Of a DNA stretch of 64,000 nucleotides, positions 10,258 through 18,972 are shown piece by piece. The position numbers were made by a program, and so were the translations under genes. Numbering within the stretch: position 1 is the first letter of the stretch; each line of letters opens with the position of its first letter. Origin of the DNA: Zoogloea sp. (lineage in GTDB: Bacteria; Pseudomonadota; Gammaproteobacteria; Burkholderiales; Rhodocyclaceae). The notes under the pieces were generated by a model that saw only the letters and a list, made by a program, of their open reading frames with translations, made no database searches and was not told the DNA's origin. Location of the stretch: positions 103,501-167,500 of the forward strand of contig JADKKC010000066.1 of the NCBI GenBank assembly GCA_016720685.1, in the 5' to 3' direction.

Positions 10258-11574
10258 ATGGAAAAAATCCCTTACCCCGCTCCCGTCGACCTGTCGCTTT
10301 TCGCACCGGATGCGCCGGCCAGTACCCCGAAATACGGTCTACCGAGCGATGTCGCCTACTGTGCCAAGTGCGTCATCTCCAATCAGCGTCCCAATTCCGC
10401 GGTGGAGTACACCCACACCAAGGACTCGAAGAAAAAGACCATCAATTTCGACGAGCACGGTGTCTGCGACGCGTGCAACTTCGCCGAACAAAAAAAGAGC
10501 GTCATCGACTGGGAAGAGCGCGACCGGCGCCTGCGCGAGCTGTGTGATCGCCACCGCAAGAACGACGGCTCTTACGACTGTGTCGTCCCGGGCTCGGGCG
10601 GCAAGGACAGCTTCTACGCCAGCCATATTCTCAAGGAGAAATATGGCATGCATCCCCTGACCGTCACCTGGGCGCCCCACGTCTACACCGAATGGGGCTG
10701 GCGCAACTTCCAGTCCTGGATCCATGCCGGCCACGACAACTACCTGATGACCCCGAATGGCCGGGTCCATCGCCTGCTGACCCGCCTGTCCACCGAATTG
10801 CTGTTCCACCCCTTTCAGGCCTTCATGTTCGGCCAGAAGGCGCTGGCCCCCAAGATGGCCCTGCTGTTCAACATCCCTCTGGTCTTCTACGGCGAGAACG
10901 AAGCGGAATACGGCAACCCGATCGGCGACACCGAAAGCGCACAGCGTGACTGGTCCTACTTTTCGTCCGACGACCAGTCCAGGATCTACCTGGGCGGCGT
11001 ACCGGTCAGCGATCTCAAGAGTCAGTTCGGCCTCGACCAGAACGACCTGCAGCCCTACCTGCCGGCCAACCCCGCCCAATTGAAGGAAAAGAACGTCGAG
11101 GTTCATTACCTTGGCTACTACCTCAAGTGGCACCCCCAGTCCTGCTATTACTATGCCGTCGAGCACGGCGGCTTCGAGGCCTCGCCAGAGCGCACGCCCG
11201 GCACCTACAGCAAGTACAACAGCATCGACGACCGGATCGACGATTTCCACTACTACACGACCGGCACCAAGTTCGGTATCGGCCGGGCCAGCTACGACGC
11301 CGCGCAGGAAATCCGCTCGGGAGACATCACCCGTGAAGAAGGCGTCGCCCTCGTAAAGCGCTTTGACCACGAATTCCCCGAGCGTTTTGCCGATGAGATC
11401 TTCAAGTACCTGTCCATCAACGAAAAGGAATTCCCGGTCGCCAGCACAATGTTCGAACAGCCGATCATGGACCGCGAGTACTTCCGGGTGCTGACCGACC
11501 AGTTCCGCTCCCCGCACCTATGGTGCTTCGACAAGGGGCAATGGGCGCTGCGCAACACCGTCTGGCAGAAATAA
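10258..11574 (+). CDS. N-acetyl sugar amidotransferase (PseA/PtmG/WbpG-like)
   Basis: A 438-residue adenine-nucleotide alpha-hydrolase family protein with PP-loop SGGKDS at 113-118 and two Cys pairs at 35/38 and 70/73 that look like a metal site. The family activates an N-acetyl group with ATP and replaces its oxygen with ammonia, giving an acetamidino group (PseA, PtmG, WbpG). Ammonia normally comes from a HisH/HisF-like glutaminase pair, and exactly such a pair follows. A good AGGAG ribosome site precedes the ATG. Position inside the leg cluster suggests an acetamidino-legionaminic acid product; 5- versus 7-position cannot be told. Confidence 0.85.
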   Translation: MEKIPYPAPVDLSLFAPDAPASTPKYGLPSDVAYCAKCVISNQRPNSAVEYTHTKDSKKKTINFDEHGVCDACNFAEQKKSVIDWEERDRRLRELCDRHRKNDGSYDCVVPGSGGKDSFYASHILKEKYGMHPLTVTWAPHVYTEWGWRNFQSWIHAGHDNYLMTPNGRVHRLLTRLSTELLFHPFQAFMFGQKALAPKMALLFNIPLVFYGENEAEYGNPIGDTESAQRDWSYFSSDDQSRIYLGGVPVSDLKSQFGLDQNDLQPYLPANPAQLKEKNVEVHYLGYYLKWHPQSCYYYAVEHGGFEASPERTPGTYSKYNSIDDRIDDFHYYTTGTKFGIGRASYDAAQEIRSGDITREEGVALVKRFDHEFPERFADEIFKYLSINEKEFPVASTMFEQPIMDREYFRVLTDQFRSPHLWCFDKGQWALRNTVWQK

Positions 11575-11578
11575 GCCG

Positions 11579-12346
11579 ATGAGCAATATCCGTCTGATCG
11601 CCCGCCTCGACATCAAGGGGCCAAACCTGATCAAGGGCATCCGTTTCGAGGGCCTGCGCGTCATCGGCTCGCCCGCCGAGCACGCCCTGCGCTATTACCA
11701 ACAAGGCGCAGACGAACTGATCTACATCGACAGCGTTGCCAGCCTGTATGGACGCAACAACCTGAGTGACATCGTGCAAAGCGCAGCCCGCAACGTTTTC
11801 ATTCCGCTGACGGTCGGCGGCGGCATCCGCTCGACGGATGACGTACGCCACCTGCTGCGCTGCGGCGCGGACAAGGTGGCCGTCAATACGGCGGCCATCG
11901 CTCAACCCGGGCTGATTACCGAGATCGCCCGAGAATTCGGCAGCCAGTGCATGGTGCTGTCAATCCAGGCCAAGCAGATCGCCCCCGGACGCTGGGAGGC
12001 CTACACGGACACCGGCCGCGAACGCAGCGGCGTCGACGTCATCGAGTGGGCCAGACGAGGGGTCCAGCTCGGCGCCGGGGAAATCCTGATCACCTCGGTG
12101 GACCGGGAAGGTACGCGCAAGGGCTTCGACATCGATCTGGTGCGGACGGTGGCCGCAGAGGTCAATGTTCCAATCATCGCCAGCGGCGGCATGGGCTCGG
12201 CCCAGGACGCGGTGGACGTGGTCCGGCAAGGCCATGCGGATGCGGTCGCCATGGCCGATATCCTGCACAACAAGCGCGCGACACTGGCGGAAGTTCGCCA
12301 GCATCTCAAGTCGGCCGGTGTGGAGGTGCGAAGTTATGAGTCGTGA
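11579..12346 (+). CDS. HisF-like ammonia-channel subunit for sugar amidation
   Basis: A 255-residue HisF-family barrel. Aligned by eye to imidazole-glycerol-phosphate synthase, the first catalytic aspartate is kept (Asp11 in ARLDIK) but the second, Asp130, is Gln130 in SIQAKQ. The phosphate-binding GGGIRS and IIASGGMG loops remain. Loss of the second acid argues against a histidine-biosynthesis cyclase and for a HisF2-type partner that only channels ammonia from the HisH-like glutaminase to the upstream amidotransferase. It starts four bases after that gene and overlaps the hisH-like gene by 11 bases. Confidence 0.82.
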   Translation: MSNIRLIARLDIKGPNLIKGIRFEGLRVIGSPAEHALRYYQQGADELIYIDSVASLYGRNNLSDIVQSAARNVFIPLTVGGGIRSTDDVRHLLRCGADKVAVNTAAIAQPGLITEIAREFGSQCMVLSIQAKQIAPGRWEAYTDTGRERSGVDVIEWARRGVQLGAGEILITSVDREGTRKGFDIDLVRTVAAEVNVPIIASGGMGSAQDAVDVVRQGHADAVAMADILHNKRATLAEVRQHLKSAGVEVRSYES

Positions 12347-12983
12347 AATCACCCTGATCGACTACGGGGTCGGCAACCTGTTCAGTGTCGCCCGCGCGCT
12401 CGAGCATTGCGGAGCCCAGGTGAGCATCAGCGCAGACCCGGACGAAGTACGTCGCGCCTCGAAGCTTCTCCTGCCGGGCGTCGGTGCCTTCGGCAACGGA
12501 ATGCAGCGCCTGAGCGAAAAGGGCATCGATCTCGCCGTCACGGAGGCGGTGTCCCGTGGCACGCCCCTGCTAGGGGTATGTCTGGGCATGCAGCTTCTGC
12601 TCGACAGCAGTGACGAGTTCGGACTCGGCCACGGGCTGGGGCTGATTCCCGGCAAGGTCGTCGCCATTCCGGAGCACACAGCCGATGGCAGCAGGCTGAA
12701 GATTCCGCACATCGGCTGGAATGGACTGGTTCTGCCGATCGGCCGGAAAGGCTGGCAGGGATCACTTCTGGAGACCACACCGGTCGGCACGCCGATGTAC
12801 TTCGTGCACTCCTTCATGGCCTGTCCAGACGCTTCCGAGCACCGCCTGGCTGACTGTCTTTACGGCGACACCCGCGTTGCGGCAGTGATCGGGCGGGACA
12901 ATGTCTGGGGTGCCCAGTTTCATCCGGAAAAGAGCGGCGAAGCCGGTCTCAAGGTGTTGCGCCACTTCGTGGAACGCTCTTGA
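12336..12983 (+). CDS. HisH-like glutamine amidotransferase for sugar amidation
   Basis: A 215-residue class I glutaminase with an intact triad: Cys82 in GVCLGMQ, and His196/Glu198 in FHPEKS. It hydrolyses glutamine to supply ammonia, presumably through the adjacent HisF-like barrel to the PseA/PtmG-like ligase (the WbpG-HisH2-HisF2 arrangement). ATG 12336 begins MSREITLIDYGVGN as expected for the family and lies inside the end of the hisF-like gene. The stop TGA overlaps a TTG start of the next gene. Confidence 0.87.
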   Translation: MSREITLIDYGVGNLFSVARALEHCGAQVSISADPDEVRRASKLLLPGVGAFGNGMQRLSEKGIDLAVTEAVSRGTPLLGVCLGMQLLLDSSDEFGLGHGLGLIPGKVVAIPEHTADGSRLKIPHIGWNGLVLPIGRKGWQGSLLETTPVGTPMYFVHSFMACPDASEHRLADCLYGDTRVAAVIGRDNVWGAQFHPEKSGEAGLKVLRHFVERS

Positions 12984-13675
12984 GACTACTGGCCCTGATC
13001 CCGGCCCGCGGCGGCTCCAAGCGCGTCCCGGGCAAGAACATCAAGAACCTGGGCGGCCTGCCGCTGATCGCGTGGACCCTCCGCGCCGCCCACGACAGCG
13101 GCGTGTGCGGCGCTGTCGTGGTGTCCACTGACGACGAAGCCATCGCTGCGGTGGCCCGCGAACACGGTGCCGACGTGCCCGGCCTGCGCCCGGCCGAACT
13201 GGCCAGCGACACCGCCGGCAGCGTCGATGTCGCCCTCCACGCGCTCGATCGCTACGAGGCAACGCGTGGACCGGTGGACGGCCTGCTGCTGCTCCAGCCC
13301 ACCTCGCCCTTCCGCACGGCCGACACCATCCGCCGTGGTGCAGCCCTGTTCGCCGAAGCCCATGGCCGCCGGCCGGTAGTCAGTGTCAGCCCGGCACCAA
13401 GCCACCCGGCCTGGTGCTTCCGCACGACGCCCGACGGCATGGAACCCTTCCTCGGCTGGGAAGCCATCAATCACCGCTCGCAGGATCTGGAACCCGCCTG
13501 GGCCCTGAATGGCGCCCTGTATCTGATCTCCCCCGCCCGCCTGCGGGAAGTCCGGCGCTTCCTGACCCCCGACACCCTGCCGCTGGTGATGGACGATCCG
13601 CGCGAAGCCATCGACATCGACACCCCGGAAGACTGGGCGCTGGCGGAAGCCCGCCTGGCAAGCGAGGCTGCATGA
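12980..13675 (+). CDS. legF: CMP-N-acetylneuraminate/legionaminate cytidylyltransferase (NeuA/LegF)
   Basis: A 231-residue cytidylyltransferase with the N-terminal CTP loop IPARGGSKRVPGKN, LLQPTSPFR and the late IDTPEDW motif. It activates the nonulosonic acid as a CMP-sugar. The natural start is TTG at 12980, which overlaps the HisH stop (TTGA); no ATG gives the conserved N-terminus. It is clearly different from the second CMP-transferase (pseF) at 18268. I assign the legionaminate role by position. Confidence 0.85.
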   Translation: MRLLALIPARGGSKRVPGKNIKNLGGLPLIAWTLRAAHDSGVCGAVVVSTDDEAIAAVAREHGADVPGLRPAELASDTAGSVDVALHALDRYEATRGPVDGLLLLQPTSPFRTADTIRRGAALFAEAHGRRPVVSVSPAPSHPAWCFRTTPDGMEPFLGWEAINHRSQDLEPAWALNGALYLISPARLREVRRFLTPDTLPLVMDDPREAIDIDTPEDWALAEARLASEAA

Positions 13676-14958
13676 TCGCTGGCCCCCTCCCTGCCCGTTT
13701 CCTCGAATACTTCAGCCGGCTGGGCCTGTTCACCTTCGCCTTCGGCTACGTGGGCGGCCTGGCCCCGGCCAATATCGGGCTGGGCATCCTGCTGATGGCT
13801 TTTCTCGGCAAATGCATCTGCGGCGAACGCCAGGTCTTGCAGGACCATTTCGTGCGCCTGGCGATGCTGTGGCTGATCGTGGCCCTTGCCCTCGCCGCCT
13901 GGGGCGCCTGGCTCTTCCCGGCGGTCGCCAGGTCCCAGTACTCCTCGCTCCCCGAAGTGTGGAGCTTCGCCTTCATTCCCCTCGTCGCCCTGGCCACACG
14001 GGGCGATATCAGGCTGATCCTCCCTGCGCTGCTGGTCGCCCTTTTCGGGCTGATGTATCGCCTGGCGAGGGATGTCGTGCTGGGCGTCGGCCCCCCCGAC
14101 CACTACGACCTTGTCGCGCTGGGTGTCGGGCGCAACCTCGCCGTGCTGTTCATCGACGTGGGCGCAGTCGGCTGCCTGGTCCTGCTGTTCGCCCTCGTCG
14201 AAAGCCGGACCTGGCGGGGCTTGCGCCGCCTTGCCGCCAGCACCCTGTGTCTGCTCATCCTCGCCGCCCTGCTCTACGCCTGGATCGCTGCCGCCTCGCG
14301 GACATCCCTGGTGGCCCTGCCGCTGGCTTTTGCAGCCCTCATCGCCGGGCGCCTGCTGGGGGCCGGAGGCCGGCGCATCGCGGTCGTCGGACTGATGCTG
14401 GCCGCCGCCTTTGCCGCCCTCATCGTGGCATACGACGCGCGCATCCTCGGCGAGCTACAGAAGGACAGTGACACCTGGGCCGCCATCGCCGCCGGTCAGT
14501 GGGATACCGTTCCCCAGGACACCGCCACCGGACTGCGCTTCCACATGTGGCACCTGGCCTGGGACAACTGGGTGCAGCACCCGCTCACCGGCCTCGGGCC
14601 CAGCGCAACCCACCTGCTGCGTAGCGATCCCTCCCGCGCCTTCCTTGCCGTCTTCAACCAGTACCACAGCGGCTACGTGGAGCTGCTGCTGCGCACCGGC
14701 CTGATTGGCCTCACCTTCTATCTCGTGGCGACGGTGCTGGTGTGGCGGGCGGCCCTGCGTGCCCGGGCCGCCGGTCATCTGCCGCGCAGCCTGTTCGAGC
14801 TGCTGGTCGCCGGCTTCGCGATCTTTGTAGCCCTCAACTTCACCAACGCCATCCTGTTCTTCCAGCAGGGCTGGCAATTCATCGTCCTGTTCGGGGGGAT
14901 CGCCTACGGCTACAGGTGGGCCGAGCGCCGGCCAGCGAACGCGGACACCACGTCATGA
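13672..14958 (+). CDS. O-antigen ligase / polymerase family membrane protein
   Basis: A 428-residue integral membrane protein with roughly ten or more hydrophobic segments and a large periplasmic loop around residues 260-345. That loop contains the HPLTGLGPSA stretch typical of the Wzy_C/O-antigen ligase family (PF04932 type). Such proteins either ligate O-antigen to lipid A-core (WaaL) or polymerise repeat units (Wzy); sequence alone does not separate these. Coupled to legF by ATGA overlap and to the following sialyltransferase-like gene by another. Confidence 0.75.
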   Translation: MIAGPLPARFLEYFSRLGLFTFAFGYVGGLAPANIGLGILLMAFLGKCICGERQVLQDHFVRLAMLWLIVALALAAWGAWLFPAVARSQYSSLPEVWSFAFIPLVALATRGDIRLILPALLVALFGLMYRLARDVVLGVGPPDHYDLVALGVGRNLAVLFIDVGAVGCLVLLFALVESRTWRGLRRLAASTLCLLILAALLYAWIAAASRTSLVALPLAFAALIAGRLLGAGGRRIAVVGLMLAAAFAALIVAYDARILGELQKDSDTWAAIAAGQWDTVPQDTATGLRFHMWHLAWDNWVQHPLTGLGPSATHLLRSDPSRAFLAVFNQYHSGYVELLLRTGLIGLTFYLVATVLVWRAALRARAAGHLPRSLFELLVAGFAIFVALNFTNAILFFQQGWQFIVLFGGIAYGYRWAERRPANADTTS

Positions 14959-15983
14959 TCACGGCCCCCGCGCGTACCGTCGCCCTCTTCTTCGTCGCCT
15001 CGCCGCTGCACTACCTGGCGGCGCGGACGGTGGCCCGCCACTTCGAGGCCGACAGCCGCTGCATCGTGGTGCCCTACCGGCCCGGCGCCCGTCAGTTCGT
15101 CCGCAAAGAGGATTGGGATGCCGTCGCCTACGCTCCGTGGCCGCGCTTCGACCCGCTGCCGGGCGCCTTCGGACGCCATCGCCGCCTGCTCGCCAACCTC
15201 AAGGACGTGGCGGCCGTAGCGGGCCCCTGCGAGACCCTGCTGATCCACAGCCCGGTGTTCGACACCGAGGCCATCAACTACTTCCTGCGCGGCCTGCCAA
15301 AGCTCTGCGGTGCCGCCACCGTGCACGCCCGCATCCTGCCGGACGGACTGATGAACGTCGCCCGCCACCCGCTGAATGTAGCCAGACGGGCCGCCCAGTA
15401 CCTGCGCAAGCTGCGCCGGCTGGTCTCACCGCAACTGGACTACTGGTGCTTCAGCGGCGACCGGATCGGCTCCGAAGCCCCCTTCGTGGACCGCATCTAC
15501 ACCCTGGCCGGCTTTCCCCACGACTACCCACCGGAAAAAGTGGTCAGCCTGCCACCGCTGGCCGGCGGGCAAAGCGGCGCCACCGGCGAGGCCGCACTGA
15601 TCGTCGGCCAGCCGCTGGTCGGTATCGGCGCCCTGACCCAGGCCGACCACGATGTCATCTGCGCGCAAATCGCCGACTGGCTGAAGGCCCGCGGCATCGA
15701 CCGGGTGATGTACAAGGCCCACCCCCGCGACCACGCCCACGAAATGCGGGTGCCCGGTGCCACGCTCCTCGATATCACCGAACCCCTGGAAAGCCACATG
15801 GCGGCCCATCCCTACCGGGCGGTGATCGGCATCAATTCAACGGCCCTCTACCTCGCCCGGCAGATCTACGGCCCGGCGGTGCCGGTGGTGTCCTTCGGCA
15901 ACGACAAGGTCCATTTCAAGAACCCGGAGCAACGCGAAACGGCCATCCGCCTGATGGACAGTCTGGGTATCGAGCGGCGTTAA
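14955..15983 (+). CDS. Polysialyltransferase-like putative nonulosonic acid transferase
   Basis: A 342-residue soluble protein starting with LFFVASPLHYLAA, an N-terminal pattern of the alpha-2,8-polysialyltransferase-like family (PF07388 type). It has Asp-Gly at 130-131, a clear His-Pro at 256-257 in YKAHPRD, and Ser-Thr at 295-296 in GINSTAL, the three landmarks of bacterial sialyltransferases. It is divergent from the protein at 3075-4097. It sits between the legionaminate and pseudaminate gene blocks, so it may transfer either sugar. ATG 14955 overlaps the ligase stop. Confidence 0.65.
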   Translation: MITAPARTVALFFVASPLHYLAARTVARHFEADSRCIVVPYRPGARQFVRKEDWDAVAYAPWPRFDPLPGAFGRHRRLLANLKDVAAVAGPCETLLIHSPVFDTEAINYFLRGLPKLCGAATVHARILPDGLMNVARHPLNVARRAAQYLRKLRRLVSPQLDYWCFSGDRIGSEAPFVDRIYTLAGFPHDYPPEKVVSLPPLAGGQSGATGEAALIVGQPLVGIGALTQADHDVICAQIADWLKARGIDRVMYKAHPRDHAHEMRVPGATLLDITEPLESHMAAHPYRAVIGINSTALYLARQIYGPAVPVVSFGNDKVHFKNPEQRETAIRLMDSLGIERR

Positions 15984-15985
15984 AA

Positions 15986-16009
15986 CCCGGTTCAAAGCCC
16001 GGTTCAAAG
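15986..16009 (+). repeat. Two perfect tandem copies of a 12-base unit
   Basis: CCCGGTTCAAAG occurs twice head to tail (15986-15997 and 15998-16009) just after the sialyltransferase-like gene stop. It is in the only sizeable gap (138 bases) between the legionaminate block and pseB. The gap probably also carries a promoter for the pse genes, but I cannot point to a convincing -35/-10 pair. The repeat may be a regulator site or simple slippage. Confidence 0.6.
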
Positions 16010-16121
16010 GCCGGCCGGCGACAAGCCCTGTTGCAATCCCCTTTCCTCGCTCCCGTTTCTGGCCGAAAATTCCGCCTTTGCACGGCACGCAGTCCGTTGC
16101 CCCACTTTTCGAGACCTGCTC

Positions 16122-17120
16122 ATGCTCAACAACAAATCCATCCTCATCACCGGCGGGACAGGCTCCTTCGGCAACACTTTCGTGCCGATGACCCTTGAAA
16201 AATACAACCCGAAGCGCCTGATCATCTACTCGCGTGACGAGATGAAGCAGTGGGACATGGCCAAGAAGTTCCAGGGCGACCCGCGCGTGCGCTTTTTCAT
16301 CGGCGACGTGCGCGACCGCGAACGCCTGTACCGCGCGCTGGACGGCGTGGATTACGTGGTCCATGCCGCCGCCACCAAGATTGTCCCGACCGCCGAATAC
16401 AACCCCTTCGAGTGCGTCAAGACCAACATCAACGGCGCGATGAACCTCATCGACGCCTGTATCGACAAGGGCATCAAGCGCGTCGTGGCCCTGTCCACCG
16501 ACAAGGCCAGCAGCCCGGTCAACCTCTACGGCGCCACCAAGCTCGCCTCCGACAAGCTCTTCGTCGCCGGCAACTCCTACGCCGGCAGCCACGGCACCCG
16601 CTTCGCGGTGGTGCGCTACGGCAACGTGATGGGCTCGCGCGGCTCGGTGATTCCCTTCTTCATGTCGATCCGTGACAAGGGCGTGCTGCCGGTGACCGAC
16701 GAGCGCATGACCCGCTTCATGATTTCGCTGGAACAGGGCGTCGAGCTGGTGTGGCACGCCTTCGACGACATGGAAGGCGGCGAAATCTACGTGAAGAAGA
16801 TCCCGTCGATGAAGGTCACCGACCTGGCCGCAGCGGTGGCCCCGGAAGCCCGGATCGAAATCGTCGGCATCCGCCCGGGCGAAAAACTCCACGAGCAGAT
16901 GATCAGCCCGGAAGACTCCTTCTATACCTACGAATACCCCGAGCACTACAAGATCCTGCCGGCCATCCACAACTGGGACGCCAGCGCCGAGCGCATCAAG
17001 GACGGCACCAAGGTCGCCGAAGGCTTCGATTACTCCAGCAACAACAACCCTGAGTGGATGAGCATCGCCGACCTGCAGGCCTGGATCGCCGCCAACCAGC
17101 ACAAGATCGGAAACATCTGA
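16122..17120 (+). CDS. pseB: UDP-N-acetylglucosamine 4,6-dehydratase, inverting (PseB)
   Basis: A 332-residue SDR protein with ITGGTGSFGN, AAATKIVPTAEYNP, LSTDKASSPVNLYGATK and IRPGEKLHEQM, all characteristic of PseB. It carries out the C5-inverting dehydration of UDP-GlcNAc, first step to CMP-pseudaminic acid. It opens the second nonulosonic acid block after a 138-base gap, suggesting its own promoter. Distinct from the retaining dehydratase legB at 4133. Confidence 0.92.
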   Translation: MLNNKSILITGGTGSFGNTFVPMTLEKYNPKRLIIYSRDEMKQWDMAKKFQGDPRVRFFIGDVRDRERLYRALDGVDYVVHAAATKIVPTAEYNPFECVKTNINGAMNLIDACIDKGIKRVVALSTDKASSPVNLYGATKLASDKLFVAGNSYAGSHGTRFAVVRYGNVMGSRGSVIPFFMSIRDKGVLPVTDERMTRFMISLEQGVELVWHAFDDMEGGEIYVKKIPSMKVTDLAAAVAPEARIEIVGIRPGEKLHEQMISPEDSFYTYEYPEHYKILPAIHNWDASAERIKDGTKVAEGFDYSSNNNPEWMSIADLQAWIAANQHKIGNI

Positions 17121-17122
17121 GC

Positions 17123-18271
17123 ATGATCCCCTACGGCCGCCAGGACATCACCCCCGAAGACATCGCCGCCGTCGAAGCGGTCCTTCACTCCGACTTCCTC
17201 ACCCAGGGCCCGGCCGTACCGGGCTTCGAGAAAGCGCTGACGGCGTACTGCGGCGCGGCCCGCGGGGTGGCCGTGTGCAACGCCACCGCGGCGCTGCACA
17301 TGGCCTGCCTGGCCCTCGGCCTCGGCCCCGGCGATCGCCTGTGGACCAGCCCCAACACCTTCGTCGCCTCGGCCAACTGCGGCCTTTACTGCGGCGCCGA
17401 AGTGGATTTCGTCGACACCGACCCGCTCACCTACAACATGTCGGTCGAGGCCCTGGAGGCCAAGCTCGTCCAGGCCGCCGCCAGCAACAGCCTGCCCAAG
17501 GTGGTGATCCCGGTGCATTTCGCCGGCCAGAGCTGCGAGATGCGCGAGATCCACGCCCTCGGCCAGAAGTACGGCTTTCGCATCATCGAGGACGCCTCCC
17601 ACGCCGTCGGCGGGCGCTACCTGGGCGAGGCGGTGGGCAACTGCCGCTACAGCGACATCACGATTTTCAGCTTCCACCCGGTCAAGATCATCACCACCGG
17701 CGAAGGCGGCATGGCGCTCACCAACGACCCGGCGCTGGCCGACCACATGGAACGCCTGCGCAGCCACGGCATCACCCGTGACCCGGCGCAGATGGAATCG
17801 GCAAGCGATGGCCCGTGGCACTACCAGCAGATCGAACTCGGCTACAACTTCCGCATCACCGACATGCAGGCCGCGCTGGGTCACTCCCAGCTCCAGCGCC
17901 TCGACGACTACGTGGCCCGCCGCCACGCCATCGCCGCCCGCTACGACGCAGCCCTCGCCGGCCTGCCGCTGAGCACGCCCCACCAGCACCCGGATTCCCG
18001 CTCCGCGCTGCACCTCTACCCGATTCGCCTGCACGCTACCAGCCAGCGCCGGCAGGTTTTCGAGGGTCTGCGCGCCGCCGGCATCGGCGTGAACGTGCAT
18101 TACATCCCGGTGCACACCCAGCCCCACTACCGCCGGCTCGGCTTCCGTGACGGCGATTTCCCCGAGGCCGAAAACTACTACGCCGGCGCCATCTCGCTGC
18201 CGATGTTCCCGACCCTCACCCCCGTCCAGCAGGATGAAGTGATCGGCGTGCTCAAGAGGCTGCTCGGATGA
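17123..18271 (+). CDS. pseC: UDP-4-amino-4,6-dideoxy-AltNAc transaminase (PseC)
   Basis: A 382-residue DegT/DnrJ family aminotransferase; the PLP lysine is in FHPVKIITTGEGG, the exact PseC-type context. It aminates the PseB product. Starts two bases after the pseB stop and overlaps pseF by four bases. The start MIPYGRQDIT is typical of PseC. Second aminotransferase of the window after legC. Confidence 0.92.
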   Translation: MIPYGRQDITPEDIAAVEAVLHSDFLTQGPAVPGFEKALTAYCGAARGVAVCNATAALHMACLALGLGPGDRLWTSPNTFVASANCGLYCGAEVDFVDTDPLTYNMSVEALEAKLVQAAASNSLPKVVIPVHFAGQSCEMREIHALGQKYGFRIIEDASHAVGGRYLGEAVGNCRYSDITIFSFHPVKIITTGEGGMALTNDPALADHMERLRSHGITRDPAQMESASDGPWHYQQIELGYNFRITDMQAALGHSQLQRLDDYVARRHAIAARYDAALAGLPLSTPHQHPDSRSALHLYPIRLHATSQRRQVFEGLRAAGIGVNVHYIPVHTQPHYRRLGFRDGDFPEAENYYAGAISLPMFPTLTPVQQDEVIGVLKRLLG

Positions 18272-18972
18272 AAGTCGCCATCATTCCCGCCCGGGGCGGC
18301 AGCAAGCGCATTCCGCGCAAAAATGTGCGCCTGTTCGCCGGCAAGCCGATCATCGCCCACTCCATCGGCGCGGCCCTCGACAGCGGCTGTTTCGACCGCG
18401 TGATCGTGTCCACCGACGATGCCGAGATTGCCGCCGTGGCCCGCGAATGGGGCGCCGAGACCCCCTTCGTGCGCCCGCCCGAGCTCGCAGACGACCACAC
18501 CGGCACCAACGCGGTGGTCAAGCACGCCATCAACTGGCTGGCCGAACAGGGCACGCCGGCCGCCTACGCCTGCTGCATCTACGCCACCGCGCCCTTCGTC
18601 CAGGCCCGCTACCTGCAGGAAGGCCTCGCCCGGCTGCTGGAGCGCCGCCGTGGCTACGCCTTCAGCGTCACCAGCTTCCCCTTCCCGATCCAGCGCGCCA
18701 TCCGCATCAACGCCGAAGGCGCCGTCGAGGCGATCTGGCCCGAGAACATCTTCCGCCGCTCGCAAGACCTCGAAGAAGCCTTCCACGACGCCGGCCAGTT
18801 CTACTGGGGCAGCACCGACGCCTACCTCACCGACGAAGTCGTGTTCTCCCCGGCCTCCGTCCCCATCGTGCTGCCCCGCCATCTGGTGCAGGACATCGAC
18901 ACCTTCGAAGACTGGCGCCGCGCCGAACTGATGTTCCGTGTCATCCAGGAAGAACAGGCCGCCGCCTCATGA
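18268..18972 (+). CDS. pseF: CMP-pseudaminic acid cytidylyltransferase (PseF)
   Basis: A 234-residue cytidylyltransferase with IPARGGSKRIPRKN at the N-terminus and ATAPFV, GQFYWG and IDTFEDW motifs that mark PseF. Activates pseudaminic acid with CTP. ATGA overlaps at both ends show it is read in line with pseC and the PseG-PseH gene. Confidence 0.92.
   Translation: MKVAIIPARGGSKRIPRKNVRLFAGKPIIAHSIGAALDSGCFDRVIVSTDDAEIAAVAREWGAETPFVRPPELADDHTGTNAVVKHAINWLAEQGTPAAYACCIYATAPFVQARYLQEGLARLLERRRGYAFSVTSFPFPIQRAIRINAEGAVEAIWPENIFRRSQDLEEAFHDAGQFYWGSTDAYLTDEVVFSPASVPIVLPRHLVQDIDTFEDWRRAELMFRVIQEEQAAAS

Noticed and set aside
11579..12983. hisF and hisH of histidine biosynthesis
   Set aside because: The other his genes are absent, the HisF second catalytic Asp is Gln, and the pair directly follows a sugar amidotransferase.
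16080..16105. Possible sigma-54 promoter (GGCACG...TTGC) before pseB
   Set aside because: The spacing between the GG and GC elements is three bases too long for a -24/-12 promoter.
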